Of a stretch of DNA of 64,000 nt, positions 37,835-46,969 are shown piece after piece (the stretch's first letter is position 1; each line of letters starts with the position of its first letter). The translations under genes and the position numbers were made by a program. Under the pieces are notes generated by a model. That model saw only the letters and a program-made list of their open reading frames with translations. It searched no databases and was not told where the DNA came from. Source of the DNA: Stieleria maiorica (GTDB lineage Bacteria > Planctomycetota > Planctomycetia > Pirellulales > Pirellulaceae). The stretch spans positions 6,171,641 through 6,235,640 of the forward strand of contig NZ_CP036264.1 of assembly GCF_008035925.1 (NCBI RefSeq). The letters run 5' to 3'.

Positions 37835-37892
37835 TGTAGCTGCCTTCGCCAGAAAGTGGCTTCCCGGCATCTCCCACGCTCGCCACAGCAAC
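37835..37892. repeat. GTAGCTAC repeat, degenerate copy 3
   Basis: TGTAGCTGCCTTCGCCAGAA and the complementary CCACGCTCGCCA half are recognisable but diverged from 36311-36372. It lies in the leader between the sialidase and the isomerase-like gene. Confidence 0.6.
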
Positions 37893-37911
37893 CCTCGATA
37901 GGAAACACCCA

Positions 37912-38841
37912 ATGATCGCATTGAACCGACGATGCCTGCTCGCAGCGGCGGGAGTCCAGGTGGCTGCAGCAACGTTGCGGTCTGCCGATGCTGCCGCGCA
38001 ACCAGCGATCGGATTCGGGTTCGGCACCTACGGCATGAAAAGCCTGAAGACGGCCGAAGCGATCCGCGTCTGTGCCGAGATCGGTTACGACGGGGTCGAA
38101 TTCGCGCTGATGGATGGCTGGCCCACCGCGCCGGAGTTGCTGAGCGATTCGGAACGAGCGGAGATCCGTCGGCAGTTGCGCGACCTGGGGCTTTGCGTTC
38201 CGTCGCTGCTGCACAGTTTGCCCTGTTTGCGTTCGGATCAACAGCACACCGAGAACTTGGAGCGACTCAAGCGAGCGGTCGAATTGGCACACGATCTGGC
38301 CCCGGAGAAGCCTCCGGTGGTCCAGTCCATCGTCGCCGGAAAGACGGACCAGTGGGAGCCGTCAAAGCAGCGGCTGGTCGATCAATTGTCTGATTGGGCC
38401 GAGGTCGGTCGTGCGAGCCAAACGGTGGTCTGTTTTAAGCCGCATGCGGCGCATGCCGTGCACACGCCCGAGCGGGCATGGTGGGTTCATGGCCAAGTCG
38501 CCAGCCCCTGGTTGAAAGTCGTTTACGACTACAGCCACTTCTCGCTGGAAGGCCTTTCGCTGGCTGAAAGCCTGAAGCAACTACTGCCGATCACGGCCTA
38601 TGTCCAGATCAAAGACAGCCGCGGTACACCGGCCAAGCACGAGTACCTGCTGCCCGGCGACGGTGACACCGACTATGGCGAGTTGTTGAGCATTTTGAAA
38701 GACTCCGGCTATGACGGTTTCGTCAACGTCGAGGTCAGTTCACATGTCCATCGCAAGCCCGGCTACGATCCCGTCGGCACGGCCAACCTGTGCTACGACC
38801 GGCTCGCACCGTTGTTTGAATCGGCGGGAGGGAGATGCTAG
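37912..38841 (+). CDS. Tat-exported xylose-isomerase-like TIM-barrel protein
   Basis: 309 residues from ATG 37912, with AGGAAA in good position. The N-terminus NRRCLLAAAGVQVAAATLRS is a twin-Arg signal peptide, unusual for a sugar isomerase but common for exported planctomycete members. The barrel shows EIGYDGVEFAL, IKDSRGTPAKHEYLLPGDGDTDYGELL and NVEVSSHV, which contain the metal-binding Glu, His, Asp and Glu of the AP endonuclease 2/xylose isomerase fold. It probably isomerises or epimerises a sugar in the periplasm. The stop codon TAG (38839-38841) lies in a 40-base repeat. Confidence 0.88.
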   Translation: MIALNRRCLLAAAGVQVAAATLRSADAAAQPAIGFGFGTYGMKSLKTAEAIRVCAEIGYDGVEFALMDGWPTAPELLSDSERAEIRRQLRDLGLCVPSLLHSLPCLRSDQQHTENLERLKRAVELAHDLAPEKPPVVQSIVAGKTDQWEPSKQRLVDQLSDWAEVGRASQTVVCFKPHAAHAVHTPERAWWVHGQVASPWLKVVYDYSHFSLEGLSLAESLKQLLPITAYVQIKDSRGTPAKHEYLLPGDGDTDYGELLSILKDSGYDGFVNVEVSSHVHRKPGYDPVGTANLCYDRLAPLFESAGGRC

Positions 38842-39454
38842 CGGGACGCGTCAGCGAGCGGCACGTGTCACGACCCGCGCGCGGGCTTGGACGCAGTGCA
38901 ACCGCCCGCCACTGGCTCACGCCACGTGCTGGCATCCCTCGTTCCAAGGCTCCCGCCTTGGAACGCAATGTCCGTGTGGCTCCGCCACACGTTTCCAGTG
39001 CGCCGCGAGGCGGAGCCTCCGAACGCACCGTGTTCCCAGGCGGAGCCCGGGAACAAGTGGGTGGGGGCCACTGGCTCACGCCGCGTGCTGGCATCCCTCG
39101 TTCCAAGGCTCCCGCCTTGGAACGCAATGTCCGTGTGGCTCCGCCACACGTTTCCAGTGCGCCGCGAGGCGGAGCCTCCGAACGCACCGTGTTCCCAGGC
39201 GGAGCCCGGGAACAAGTGGGTGGGGGCCACTGGCTCACGCCACGTGCTGGCATCCCTCGTTCCAAGGCTCCCGCCTTGGAACGCAATGTCCGTGTGGCTC
39301 CGCCACATGTTTCCAGTGCGCCGCGAGGCGGAGCCTCCGAACGCACCGTGTTCCCAGGCGGAGCCCGGGAACAAGTGGGTGGGGGCCACTGGCTGACGCC
39401 ACGTGCTGGCATCGGATGCCAGCGGGACGCGTCAGCGAGCGGCACGTGTCACGA
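38834..39454. repeat. 159-bp tandem array with flanking 40-bp direct repeats
   Basis: Three 159-base units begin at 38909, 39068 and 39227 and end at 39385, differing at only a few positions. Each holds hairpins, including GTTCCAAGGC..GCCTTGGAAC, GTGTGGCTCCGCCACAC and GTTCCC..GGGAAC. A 40-base sequence occurs on both sides (38834-38873 and 39415-39454) with one mismatch, beginning GATGCTAGCGGGACGCG. The period is divisible by three, so open frames run right through on both strands. No protein is supported. Confidence 0.85.
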
Positions 39455-39464
39455 GGCGAAAACC

Positions 39465-40814
39465 TCACGCCAGATCGACCAATTCCCCGATCACACCGCT
39501 GGAGTCTTGGAAGGGATCGCCGGGGTCGACGCCGGCGCGATCGAGCATCGTGTGCCAGACGCGAGACAGCGGCGTCTGTTCTGGCAGACGCAGGTGTCCT
39601 TGGTGCGCAACGCCAGCCGCTTTGCCGCCGAACAAACACGTCGGCAACCGATCCTTGGAGTGCCCGATCCCCATCCCGCTGGAAAAACCCAACAAGGTGT
39701 GGTCCAACAAATTGGAACCATCGGGCTGACGGAACGATTTCATCCGATTGATAAAGTAGTTCCAGTGCGAGAAATAGATGCGGTCGACTTGCGCCAGCTC
39801 GGCAAGGTTTTTGGGGTCGTTGCCGTGGTGTGTCAATTCATGGAATCCCTTTGAAACACCGAATTCGGGAAACGTCCCACCAGAGCTTTCTTGGCGGACG
39901 ACATAGCTGACCACGCGCGACGAATCGGTTTCGTAGGCCAGTGCGATCAGGTCATACATCATCCGCGCGTATTTCTCATAAACAAACTGCCCGGCCGGCA
40001 TGTTGACGGTATAGCTCTCGGAAAAGTCGCTGATGCCGCTGGTGTCGACATTCGGTTTGGGTTTGACGTTCCAATCGATGTCACGCTCGAGTTGCTTTTC
40101 GACTTCACGGACGCTGCTGAAGTATTCGTCCAGTTTGACTCGGTCTTGTCGGCCGACCGTCCGCTCCATCTGCTTGGCATCCTCCATGACCAGGTCCAGG
40201 ATGCTGCGGCGTTGCCGAAACCCCTTTTGCCGCAATTCGGTTTCCTCCGGGCCGTCGACTTTGAACAACCGATTGAACAGAACGTGCGGGTCGTTTTCCG
40301 ACGCCAAGGGGACGCCGTCGCGGTTCCAGGACAGCGTGCGCAGGTTGCCGCCGAATCCCGTGCCGCGTTGCACGCACAGCTGCAGCGACGGAAACCGGGT
40401 TTCGCGTCCGAGTTGTTCGGCGGCGATTTGATCCATGGAGACGGAGTTGTTGATCGAGCTGCCGTCTTTGGCCTTCACCCCGGTGGAAAACGTGTAATCA
40501 CCTTGGTGACCGCCGCCGTGTTCCAAGTAGGTCCCCGAGATCACGGTGAAGTCGTCTTTTTGTTCGGCGAGCACCTGCAGCGTCGGCGACAGCGTGTAGT
40601 CGCGGCCTTCATCGACCGGCTCCAGCTGACGCATGTTCATGCCCGTGCCGAAGTAAAAGATGCCGATGCGTTTGGGAATGACCGATGCGGCGTCCTCTTC
40701 AGCGGCGGCAGAGGTTTTGGGCAGCATCGCTTCCAATAGCGGCAGCGCCATCGCGCCCCCGGTGCCTCGAAGCAGCGTTCGGCGTTTCAACCGCGGTGCG
40801 TTGATTTTGCTCAT
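39465..40814 (-). CDS. DUF1552 Tat-exported protein
   Basis: 449 residues. The N-terminus RRTLLRGTGGAMALPLLEAM is a twin-Arg signal peptide. The family features follow: RIGIFYFGTGMN, SGTYLEHGGGHQGDYTF and ELTHHGNDPKNLAELAQV. The fold resembles DUF1501/alkaline-phosphatase-like proteins, but catalytic metal ligands are not certain. Last gene of a four-gene minus-strand unit, 4 bases after the DUF1592-type gene. DUF1552 and DUF1592-type proteins are paired in planctomycete genomes, and a role in cell-surface or redox processing is only inferred. Confidence 0.9.
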   Translation of the reverse strand: MSKINAPRLKRRTLLRGTGGAMALPLLEAMLPKTSAAAEEDAASVIPKRIGIFYFGTGMNMRQLEPVDEGRDYTLSPTLQVLAEQKDDFTVISGTYLEHGGGHQGDYTFSTGVKAKDGSSINNSVSMDQIAAEQLGRETRFPSLQLCVQRGTGFGGNLRTLSWNRDGVPLASENDPHVLFNRLFKVDGPEETELRQKGFRQRRSILDLVMEDAKQMERTVGRQDRVKLDEYFSSVREVEKQLERDIDWNVKPKPNVDTSGISDFSESYTVNMPAGQFVYEKYARMMYDLIALAYETDSSRVVSYVVRQESSGGTFPEFGVSKGFHELTHHGNDPKNLAELAQVDRIYFSHWNYFINRMKSFRQPDGSNLLDHTLLGFSSGMGIGHSKDRLPTCLFGGKAAGVAHQGHLRLPEQTPLSRVWHTMLDRAGVDPGDPFQDSSGVIGELVDLA

Positions 40815-40818
40815 GATT

Positions 40819-43365
40819 CTATTTCGCTAAAAAGGCGTCGGATAACACGATCCCTTCGACCAGGCTGTGCAGACTGTGTCCGTTGGATTTCATTCGATCG
40901 ACCAAGGCGTCGATTGTAACGCGATCACTCGGCTCGACGATGCGGCCGAGTGCATAGGTGAACATCTTCTCGGCAAATCCACGCAGGAACCGATCGCTCT
41001 GGGATCGCAACGCGGCGCGGTATTGCCGGATCGTTGTGAACTGCGTGCCGTCGGGCAACGTGCCGCTGGCGTCGATCACGGCATCGTCGGGCCACCAGGG
41101 GCGTTCGCCGTCCTGCTTGGTTCGCCATTGTCCGGTGACGCTGAAATTCTCCAGCCCCAGGCCGTACGGGTCGATCGTGCGATGGCAGTTGGCGCACGCG
41201 GCGATGGTCCGGTGTTTGTCCAAGCGTTGCCGCACGGTCAACAGTTCACCATCGACGTTGGGTTCGACTTCACCGACATTCGGCGGCGGTGGTTTCGGCG
41301 GGTCGTTGAACAGGACATCCAAAATGTATTTTCCACGCTCGACGGGCTTGGTTCGATTGCCGTCGCTACCCCATTTGTGGACCGCGGCCATCGTTGACAA
41401 TCCGCCGCGGACCGACGGCTGGGGAAACTGGACGCGAACGGGTGCGTCTCCCGTCACACCCGGGATCCCGTAGTAGCGAGCCAGTGTTTCGTTGGCCATC
41501 GTCCAGTCGCTATCCAGGAAATCGAGCAAGCTGCCTTCGTTGCGCAGGATCTCGCGAAAGAATTCGATCGGCTCTGCGTTGATCGCCTCGTTCAATCCGG
41601 CATTTTCGGATCGATAAAAGTCACGATAAAGCCTTTGGTCGATGGCGAAGCGATCGAATTCGTCTGCCTTTAACCACTGGCGTGCAAAGCCATCGACCAA
41701 CGCGTCTGCTTTCTGGTCGGCCAGCATCCGCCGGACCTGCCCCAGCAGCACCTGCGGATCGGCCAGGTTCTCCGTTGCGGCGGATTCTCGTAGCGGCGCA
41801 TCGGGAATCGTGCTCCACAAAAACCGACTCAACCGGAAGGCAAGCTCGTTACTGTTCAGTTCAGCGTTGTCGGTCTGGTCGTCGACCGCGCCGGCGCGGA
41901 CGCCTTCACTGACCAGCAGAAAGGCGGGGCTGCACAACATCGCGACGATCCCCGAACCGACGGCATCGGGAAACGATTCACCGTGTTCCATTTCACTGAG
42001 AACGACGCCGACGATGCGATCAATCTCGGTCTCGGTGACGTTGCGGCGAAAGGCACGCGGCAACAAACGCGCGAAAATCTCGCGCGCGTACGCTTCGCCG
42101 AACTCCGACTGGCCCAGGCCGCGATGGAAAATGATTTCGGTGCTTTTGGGCGGCCACTGGTCATACAACGGACCTTCCAGCTCGATCCAATCGAACAGGA
42201 TCCGTGGCAGGTGGTCGGTCGTTCGGGTGTCGGGTTCGATGCGTCCTTGATTCGGAAAACCCTGTGCGCCCAACTGAGCTTGCAGACGCCCCGCCAGGCT
42301 TGCGTTTCCATTCTTGGTCGCTTCTTCGGCGCGCCGACGCAGATCGCTGAAGTGATAGTTGACGCGACCAAAGCCCGGTGCGTCGACAAACTCGATCCCG
42401 ATCTCATTGCCCCCGGCGACGTCGAAGGCGCGTTCGATTTCGATCACTTCGGGTTGTTCCAGTGTTCCGGGGACTTTGCCGAAGTACAGGTCACCATCGC
42501 CGCTGCGTTTGATACGGATGTAGAGTGCGTCGCGATCCCGAGGGTCGGCGCCCAAGCGGACACGCAAGCGGTACCTTCCGCGAATCGGGATCAGCTGATC
42601 GTTCCAAGGGTGCCGCATTGCGTCGTCGCTGCGCATCCCCTGGTTCATCGTGATGATGCCCTGATCGGTCAGAATCGTCTCGCGTGATTGTTTGATGTAC
42701 GCGATCCCCCCGCTGCTGTCTTCGTACTCCATTCGATTGCGGCGGGTCGGGACCGGTGGCGGCCCGGTGACGATCGCTTTTTGGGCAACCAGGGCGGCGA
42801 CGTCAAAGTACTTTTCCATCAAGGAGGGGTCTAGCAACAATGCCTTGCTAACGGTGTCAAACCCGTTCATGGTTCCGTCGGGCGGTAGCAAATCGAGTGG
42901 ACCTTCGCCCGGCAAGAACTCGACCGCCAACAGGTCGGCGACGATGTTCGCGTATTCTCTGCGGTTCAGTCGCCGCATCAGCTCGCGGCCGCCGGTGCTG
43001 CCCGACAACATCGCCGCATGTTTCAGCTCGCCGGCGATCCAGTCGGCGACCGCAGACGCCAGCGCCGCGGGCGGCTGTGGCTGGTCTTCCGGTGGCATCT
43101 CGCCTAAATTCAAGTTGTCCATCACCTCGATCCACTTCGACGCGGTTTGTGAATCGCTGAAATCGGCAGCCAGCGTGTCCAGCCGCAATTCGGCTTCCTG
43201 GGTGTCCGTTCCGTGGCAATCGACGCAGTACGTTTGGATCAGTTTCGTGACGGAACCTCGGTAGGCCGCCGCGTCGTGCGGTTCGGCGGACTGCGTGTTG
43301 CAACATGCGATCACGGAGATCACGCAGAACAGAACCAAGGATCGGAAAGAGGGAGACTTGATCAT
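40819..43365 (-). CDS. DUF1587/1595/1592/1588/1585 haem protein
   Basis: 848 residues from ATG 43365 with a lipoprotein- or Sec-like signal (SLVLFCVISVIACC). The N-terminal cytochrome domain carries CVDCH (YCVDCHGTDTQEAELRLD). The usual planctomycete set follows: LNRREYANIVADLL, FARLLPRAFRRNVTETEI, then ERGKYILDVLFNDPPKPPPPNV, a second CxxCH (CANCHRTIDP), and LDALVDRMKSNGHSLHSLV at the end. Both haem sites are intact. No enzymatic activity is established for this family. Gap of 13 bases to the SUMF-LRR gene upstream and 4 bases to DUF1552 downstream. Confidence 0.93.
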   Translation of the reverse strand: MIKSPSFRSLVLFCVISVIACCNTQSAEPHDAAAYRGSVTKLIQTYCVDCHGTDTQEAELRLDTLAADFSDSQTASKWIEVMDNLNLGEMPPEDQPQPPAALASAVADWIAGELKHAAMLSGSTGGRELMRRLNRREYANIVADLLAVEFLPGEGPLDLLPPDGTMNGFDTVSKALLLDPSLMEKYFDVAALVAQKAIVTGPPPVPTRRNRMEYEDSSGGIAYIKQSRETILTDQGIITMNQGMRSDDAMRHPWNDQLIPIRGRYRLRVRLGADPRDRDALYIRIKRSGDGDLYFGKVPGTLEQPEVIEIERAFDVAGGNEIGIEFVDAPGFGRVNYHFSDLRRRAEEATKNGNASLAGRLQAQLGAQGFPNQGRIEPDTRTTDHLPRILFDWIELEGPLYDQWPPKSTEIIFHRGLGQSEFGEAYAREIFARLLPRAFRRNVTETEIDRIVGVVLSEMEHGESFPDAVGSGIVAMLCSPAFLLVSEGVRAGAVDDQTDNAELNSNELAFRLSRFLWSTIPDAPLRESAATENLADPQVLLGQVRRMLADQKADALVDGFARQWLKADEFDRFAIDQRLYRDFYRSENAGLNEAINAEPIEFFREILRNEGSLLDFLDSDWTMANETLARYYGIPGVTGDAPVRVQFPQPSVRGGLSTMAAVHKWGSDGNRTKPVERGKYILDVLFNDPPKPPPPNVGEVEPNVDGELLTVRQRLDKHRTIAACANCHRTIDPYGLGLENFSVTGQWRTKQDGERPWWPDDAVIDASGTLPDGTQFTTIRQYRAALRSQSDRFLRGFAEKMFTYALGRIVEPSDRVTIDALVDRMKSNGHSLHSLVEGIVLSDAFLAK

Positions 43366-43378
43366 GTAAGATCGGGTG

Positions 43379-45892
43379 TTAGTCCCAAGAAACGGTGTAG
43401 GCGATAACGTTGGTTTTTGGCATCTGGTCATTGAGTGCGTTGATCTGATCTTCCGTGATACCGGTGCCGTTGCGCGGCAACCACAGCTCTTGCAACCACG
43501 TCGCCTTGGCCAGCTTAATCATGCCATCGTTGGTCAATGCGGCGGCGGGTCGGATGCCACGATTGGCCAGCCACAACTTGCGAACGCTTTTTGCCCTCGC
43601 CAGGTACTCAAACGCGGCGTCCCGCAATCCCGGCGTTCTCAACGACAGGTCACGCAGATCCGGTAGTTCGGTCAGCGGCCCCAATCCCGATCCGGTGATC
43701 TGATCCGAGCTGATCGTCAACCGTTCTAATCGATTGATTCGCCCGAGTTGCTTTAGCCCTCGATCGGTCAACGCATTTGATGCCAGTTGCAAGTCTCGGA
43801 TCGAGAACGCGGCAGATAACGCGGCGACTCCGGCGTCGGATAACCCGGCCTGGTCGGCGGACGCCTCGCTGCCAAGTCGCAGCGATTCTAAACGTGGGAT
43901 TGTCCCGAGTGCTGTCGCCGCGATGTCACCGGCGGTGCTTTCACTCAGGTTCACGTTGCGAAGCTGTTGAAGTTTTTCCAAGGCAGACATCTCCGCGTCC
44001 GGGATGCCCGTGCAACGCTGCAGGCTCAGCCTTTGCAGCCCCCGGAGTTCAGCGATCTGCAGCATGGCCTGTTTGCCGAGCAGTGTTTGTCCATCCAGTG
44101 TGAGTGCCTGGAGCCCCGGAAACAGCGACAGATTCGTCGCACCGGCGTCATTCATCGCACCGGGATGCCGATCCGGAGCGGTACTGGCCAAGCTGCTCAA
44201 CGGGCAGTTTGCCAGCGACTTCAGGTAGGCCCCGGTGGCTTGATTCTCCCAGACCAACAAGGTTTCCAGGTCGCCGTTGCCGCTCAGGCAGCCGATCCCG
44301 ACATCGGTCAAACGCGAGTCCGCTTCGGTTGCACCGTAGCATTCAAATTCCGTCAGCGATTTGAAACCGGAAAGCGACTTCAGGTGGTCGTCATCGAGTC
44401 GGCCATCGCGTGGAAAACGCAATGTGTTCAATTGCGTCAATCGTGTCAGCACGGACAAATCCAGTGTTTCGAGGCCCAATCCGCTGTTGAATTCCAACGT
44501 CCGCAGTGGATGCAAGCGGGCGATCGCGTCGAGCCCCTGTTGCGAGAGTCGGGCATCGCGGCCGCGCCAGCCGATTCTTAGCCGCTGCAGATCCGGCAGT
44601 TTGGCCAGTTGTTCAAAGACAGTTTCGTCGACGCTTGAGCCTTCCAACCGCACTTCGAGGTCGATCCCGTGGGACGAAAAGAGTTTTCCCCCGGCGGCTT
44701 CGATCGCCGCAATTGCCGCTTGTTCCGCTTCGTAGGCATCGCGGACCGTGGTCGATGTCGCCGGATCGGCTTCACGGACGATGCGGAATCCGACATAGCA
44801 GGCGGCGTCGTCGGCATCCCACGCGGTGCGTGCGGAGGATCGACAAATCAGATCGCCGTTGTACCAGCAACCTCCGCGAATGACATGGAAGTCGTTGTTT
44901 GTCGTTTGCGGTCGGTCGCGATTGACCGGATCCACTGCAACGCCGCAGGGCTGGTCATAACGTGGCCGGGTATAGTCTTTGTAAACCGTGTCCAGCCACA
45001 GGTCCTCGCACCATTCCCAGACGTTGCCGTGCATGTCGGCGATGCCCCACGGGTTGCGGGCATAGCTGCCGACCGGGGCGGTAAAGACATGGCCGTCGCT
45101 CGGGTCGTGTTCCCAATCGAGCAGCCACTGTCGCTCGGCGGCATGCTTGCGATGTCGTTCCAGTTCGACGTTGCCCAGATTTGCGTGCTCGTGCACCACG
45201 CCCTTGGCAACGTCGCCGAACGAAAACCAGGTCGTGGTTCCGGCACGGCAGACGAGTTCCCATTCCGCTTCGGTCGGCAACCGATATCGCACGCCGTCAC
45301 GTTGGCTCAGCCATTGGCAATACGCCCTTGCGTCGGTCAAGCTGACGCCGACGATCGGGTGATCGTCACCTTGCGGGAAGCCTGGGTTTTTCCAGCTGAA
45401 TTTCTGATCGCGCAGGAAATCGTGCGATTGATACAGCGGTTTATCGTCCGGCGTCGGTTCCCAGCCGACCATTTCGGTCATGCCGCGTTCGGCGGTCGTT
45501 TGATAGCCGGTGGCGTCGACGAAGCGGCGGAACTGGCCGACGGTGACTTCCGTTTCGGCAATGTAGAACGGGTTGGTCACCCATGTCACATGGGCCGGGC
45601 CTTCGGCGTTTCCGTAACTTTGCCCGGTCGTCGACAGTGGGAATGCTTGCTGTAACGCACGTTCCCCGCCGTCGGTTCCTTGAACGAAGCGGCCACCTTC
45701 GATGAATCGAAAGGCTGTGTCGTGGGGGGCGTTTGAATCTTGGGCGACCAGAAAGGCTGATCCACAGCAAACACCTACGGCGATCACCAACGCTGACGTA
45801 GCTACGCTCGCCAGAGCGTGGGGAATCTTGGGGATCCACCTTCTGGCGAAGGTAGCTACCTTCACGCCGCGACTCACGATGCTGCTTATCAT
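43379..45892 (-). CDS. SUMF/FGE-like domain with C-terminal leucine-rich repeats
   Basis: 837 residues from ATG 45892. The start overlaps the stop of the upstream gene as ATGA, supporting it, though the GTAGCTAC repeat (45798-45859) then encodes residues 12-32. Hydrophobic 33-49 is the signal core. The SUMF domain (about 60-360) includes WVTNPFYIAETEVTVGQF, RLPTEAEWELVCRAG and MHGNVWEWCEDLW. Compared with formylglycine-generating enzyme, the Cys pair is incomplete: in RGGCWYNGDLICRSSAR the position of the first copper-binding Cys is Asn. Residues about 440-820 are leucine-rich repeats. Probably a secreted binding or sulfatase-unrelated protein. Confidence 0.85.
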   Translation of the reverse strand: MISSIVSRGVKVATFARRWIPKIPHALASVATSALVIAVGVCCGSAFLVAQDSNAPHDTAFRFIEGGRFVQGTDGGERALQQAFPLSTTGQSYGNAEGPAHVTWVTNPFYIAETEVTVGQFRRFVDATGYQTTAERGMTEMVGWEPTPDDKPLYQSHDFLRDQKFSWKNPGFPQGDDHPIVGVSLTDARAYCQWLSQRDGVRYRLPTEAEWELVCRAGTTTWFSFGDVAKGVVHEHANLGNVELERHRKHAAERQWLLDWEHDPSDGHVFTAPVGSYARNPWGIADMHGNVWEWCEDLWLDTVYKDYTRPRYDQPCGVAVDPVNRDRPQTTNNDFHVIRGGCWYNGDLICRSSARTAWDADDAACYVGFRIVREADPATSTTVRDAYEAEQAAIAAIEAAGGKLFSSHGIDLEVRLEGSSVDETVFEQLAKLPDLQRLRIGWRGRDARLSQQGLDAIARLHPLRTLEFNSGLGLETLDLSVLTRLTQLNTLRFPRDGRLDDDHLKSLSGFKSLTEFECYGATEADSRLTDVGIGCLSGNGDLETLLVWENQATGAYLKSLANCPLSSLASTAPDRHPGAMNDAGATNLSLFPGLQALTLDGQTLLGKQAMLQIAELRGLQRLSLQRCTGIPDAEMSALEKLQQLRNVNLSESTAGDIAATALGTIPRLESLRLGSEASADQAGLSDAGVAALSAAFSIRDLQLASNALTDRGLKQLGRINRLERLTISSDQITGSGLGPLTELPDLRDLSLRTPGLRDAAFEYLARAKSVRKLWLANRGIRPAAALTNDGMIKLAKATWLQELWLPRNGTGITEDQINALNDQMPKTNVIAYTVSWD
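45798..45859. repeat. GTAGCTAC palindromic repeat, copy 4 (inside a coding sequence)
   Basis: A full copy with the GTAGCTAC ends (45798 and 45859) and GGATCCACCTTCTGGCG. It lies in frame at the 5' end of the SUMF-LRR gene, encoding VATFARRWIPKIPHALAS-type residues in the signal-peptide n-region. Confidence 0.8.
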
Positions 45893-46827
45893 TTTGCGAT
45901 TCCCGGCTTGCGACTTGCAACGGCCTGATGGGCCACACGACGGAAGAACGCGGCGTCTTCTTCGCTGACACCTTGCGGGCGGTAGGACGTTTCGGTCGCA
46001 TCGTTTCCGGTTAGCACTTCGTACCAAACCAGTCCCGCCAGAAAACAGCCTTGGTTGTTTCCGTGTTTGAAATCCAGGCGAAGCGTTTTTTTGTCGCCGT
46101 CGGTCCGCCAAGACCAACCGGTCACCAACGAGTTGGTCTGCTTCGGCAGTGCCGGATGGACCGGGTTGTCGTAGTCAAACTCTGGATCGATCACCAGTAC
46201 CTCGCGTCCTGGGGTATTGCGAGCCGATTGAAACGCACGTCCGACGGGAATGATACGACTGTTTAACTGCTCTGCGACACTGTCGTACGCCGCAGCCAGT
46301 CGCCGGTACATTTCCTGTTGCGTGATCCCGTCCGATTTCAGCAGCGGAGAATCGGGGCGATAGGCCCACGTCTGGTGAACAAGAATCTCTGCCTGGGGAG
46401 CGTGTTCGCGGATGATCGCGACGAGTTGTTCGACGTACGGATGGTAGGATTCCGGTTTGTAGCTGAGCGCACTCATCTGCTGCAGCGTGACGTAATCCCA
46501 TTGGTCGGCGGCCAAGTATTCCTGCAAACTGTATCGCTTGCCGGCGTCGCCACGGTAAGGTTTCTGGTCGGGATCGGTCGCGGACTTTTCTGCCAAGGCG
46601 GCATGCTTCTCCAGCGTGCATCCGCCGATGTTTGCCGTGCCGATGACGATGCGACAAGAGCCCTCCGAGTCGGCGATCGATTCGAGATACCGGCACGCGT
46701 TTTGGGCAAAGCTGTTGCCGATCGTCAACACACGCACCGTGCGGACGTCGGTTTCCTGAGCACCGGCACCTGGCACCAGCAACGCGTGACAGATTGCAAA
46801 CACGAACCCTACATGAAAAGCTTTCAT
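45889..46827 (-). CDS. SGNH/GDSL hydrolase-like (DUF4886) exported protein
   Basis: 312 residues from ATG 46827 with GGAAG upstream (46851 gives an eight-residue extension without better support). Signal peptide MKAFHVGFVFAICHALLV, cleavage after GAG/GAQ. Block I of SGNH hydrolases is VLTIGNSFAQN, where the Ser is the nucleophile. Block III-like GGCTLEKH and the C-terminal LRLDFKHGNNQGCFLAGLVWY carry the expected His. Likely esterase or carbohydrate deacetylase. First gene of the four-gene unit, overlapping the SUMF-LRR start by four bases. Confidence 0.85.
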   Translation of the reverse strand: MKAFHVGFVFAICHALLVPGAGAQETDVRTVRVLTIGNSFAQNACRYLESIADSEGSCRIVIGTANIGGCTLEKHAALAEKSATDPDQKPYRGDAGKRYSLQEYLAADQWDYVTLQQMSALSYKPESYHPYVEQLVAIIREHAPQAEILVHQTWAYRPDSPLLKSDGITQQEMYRRLAAAYDSVAEQLNSRIIPVGRAFQSARNTPGREVLVIDPEFDYDNPVHPALPKQTNSLVTGWSWRTDGDKKTLRLDFKHGNNQGCFLAGLVWYEVLTGNDATETSYRPQGVSEEDAAFFRRVAHQAVASRKPGIAK

Positions 46828-46969
46828 CACCACTTCCGGTTTCCTCGCCAATGTCTCGTTATTGGGTTGCGCAAGCCCGATTCTTCATTGGGGCGTATTC
46901 TAACTGGACCGCGCCACTTCGGGATCAATTCAAGCACGAAACCACGCGACCTATTCAATGAATCAGCCG

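Noticed and set aside
38711-39854. Long open frames across the 159-bp array on both strands
   Set aside because: The array period is divisible by three and lacks in-frame stops, so all frames stay open. Predicted peptides are periodic and lack protein features.
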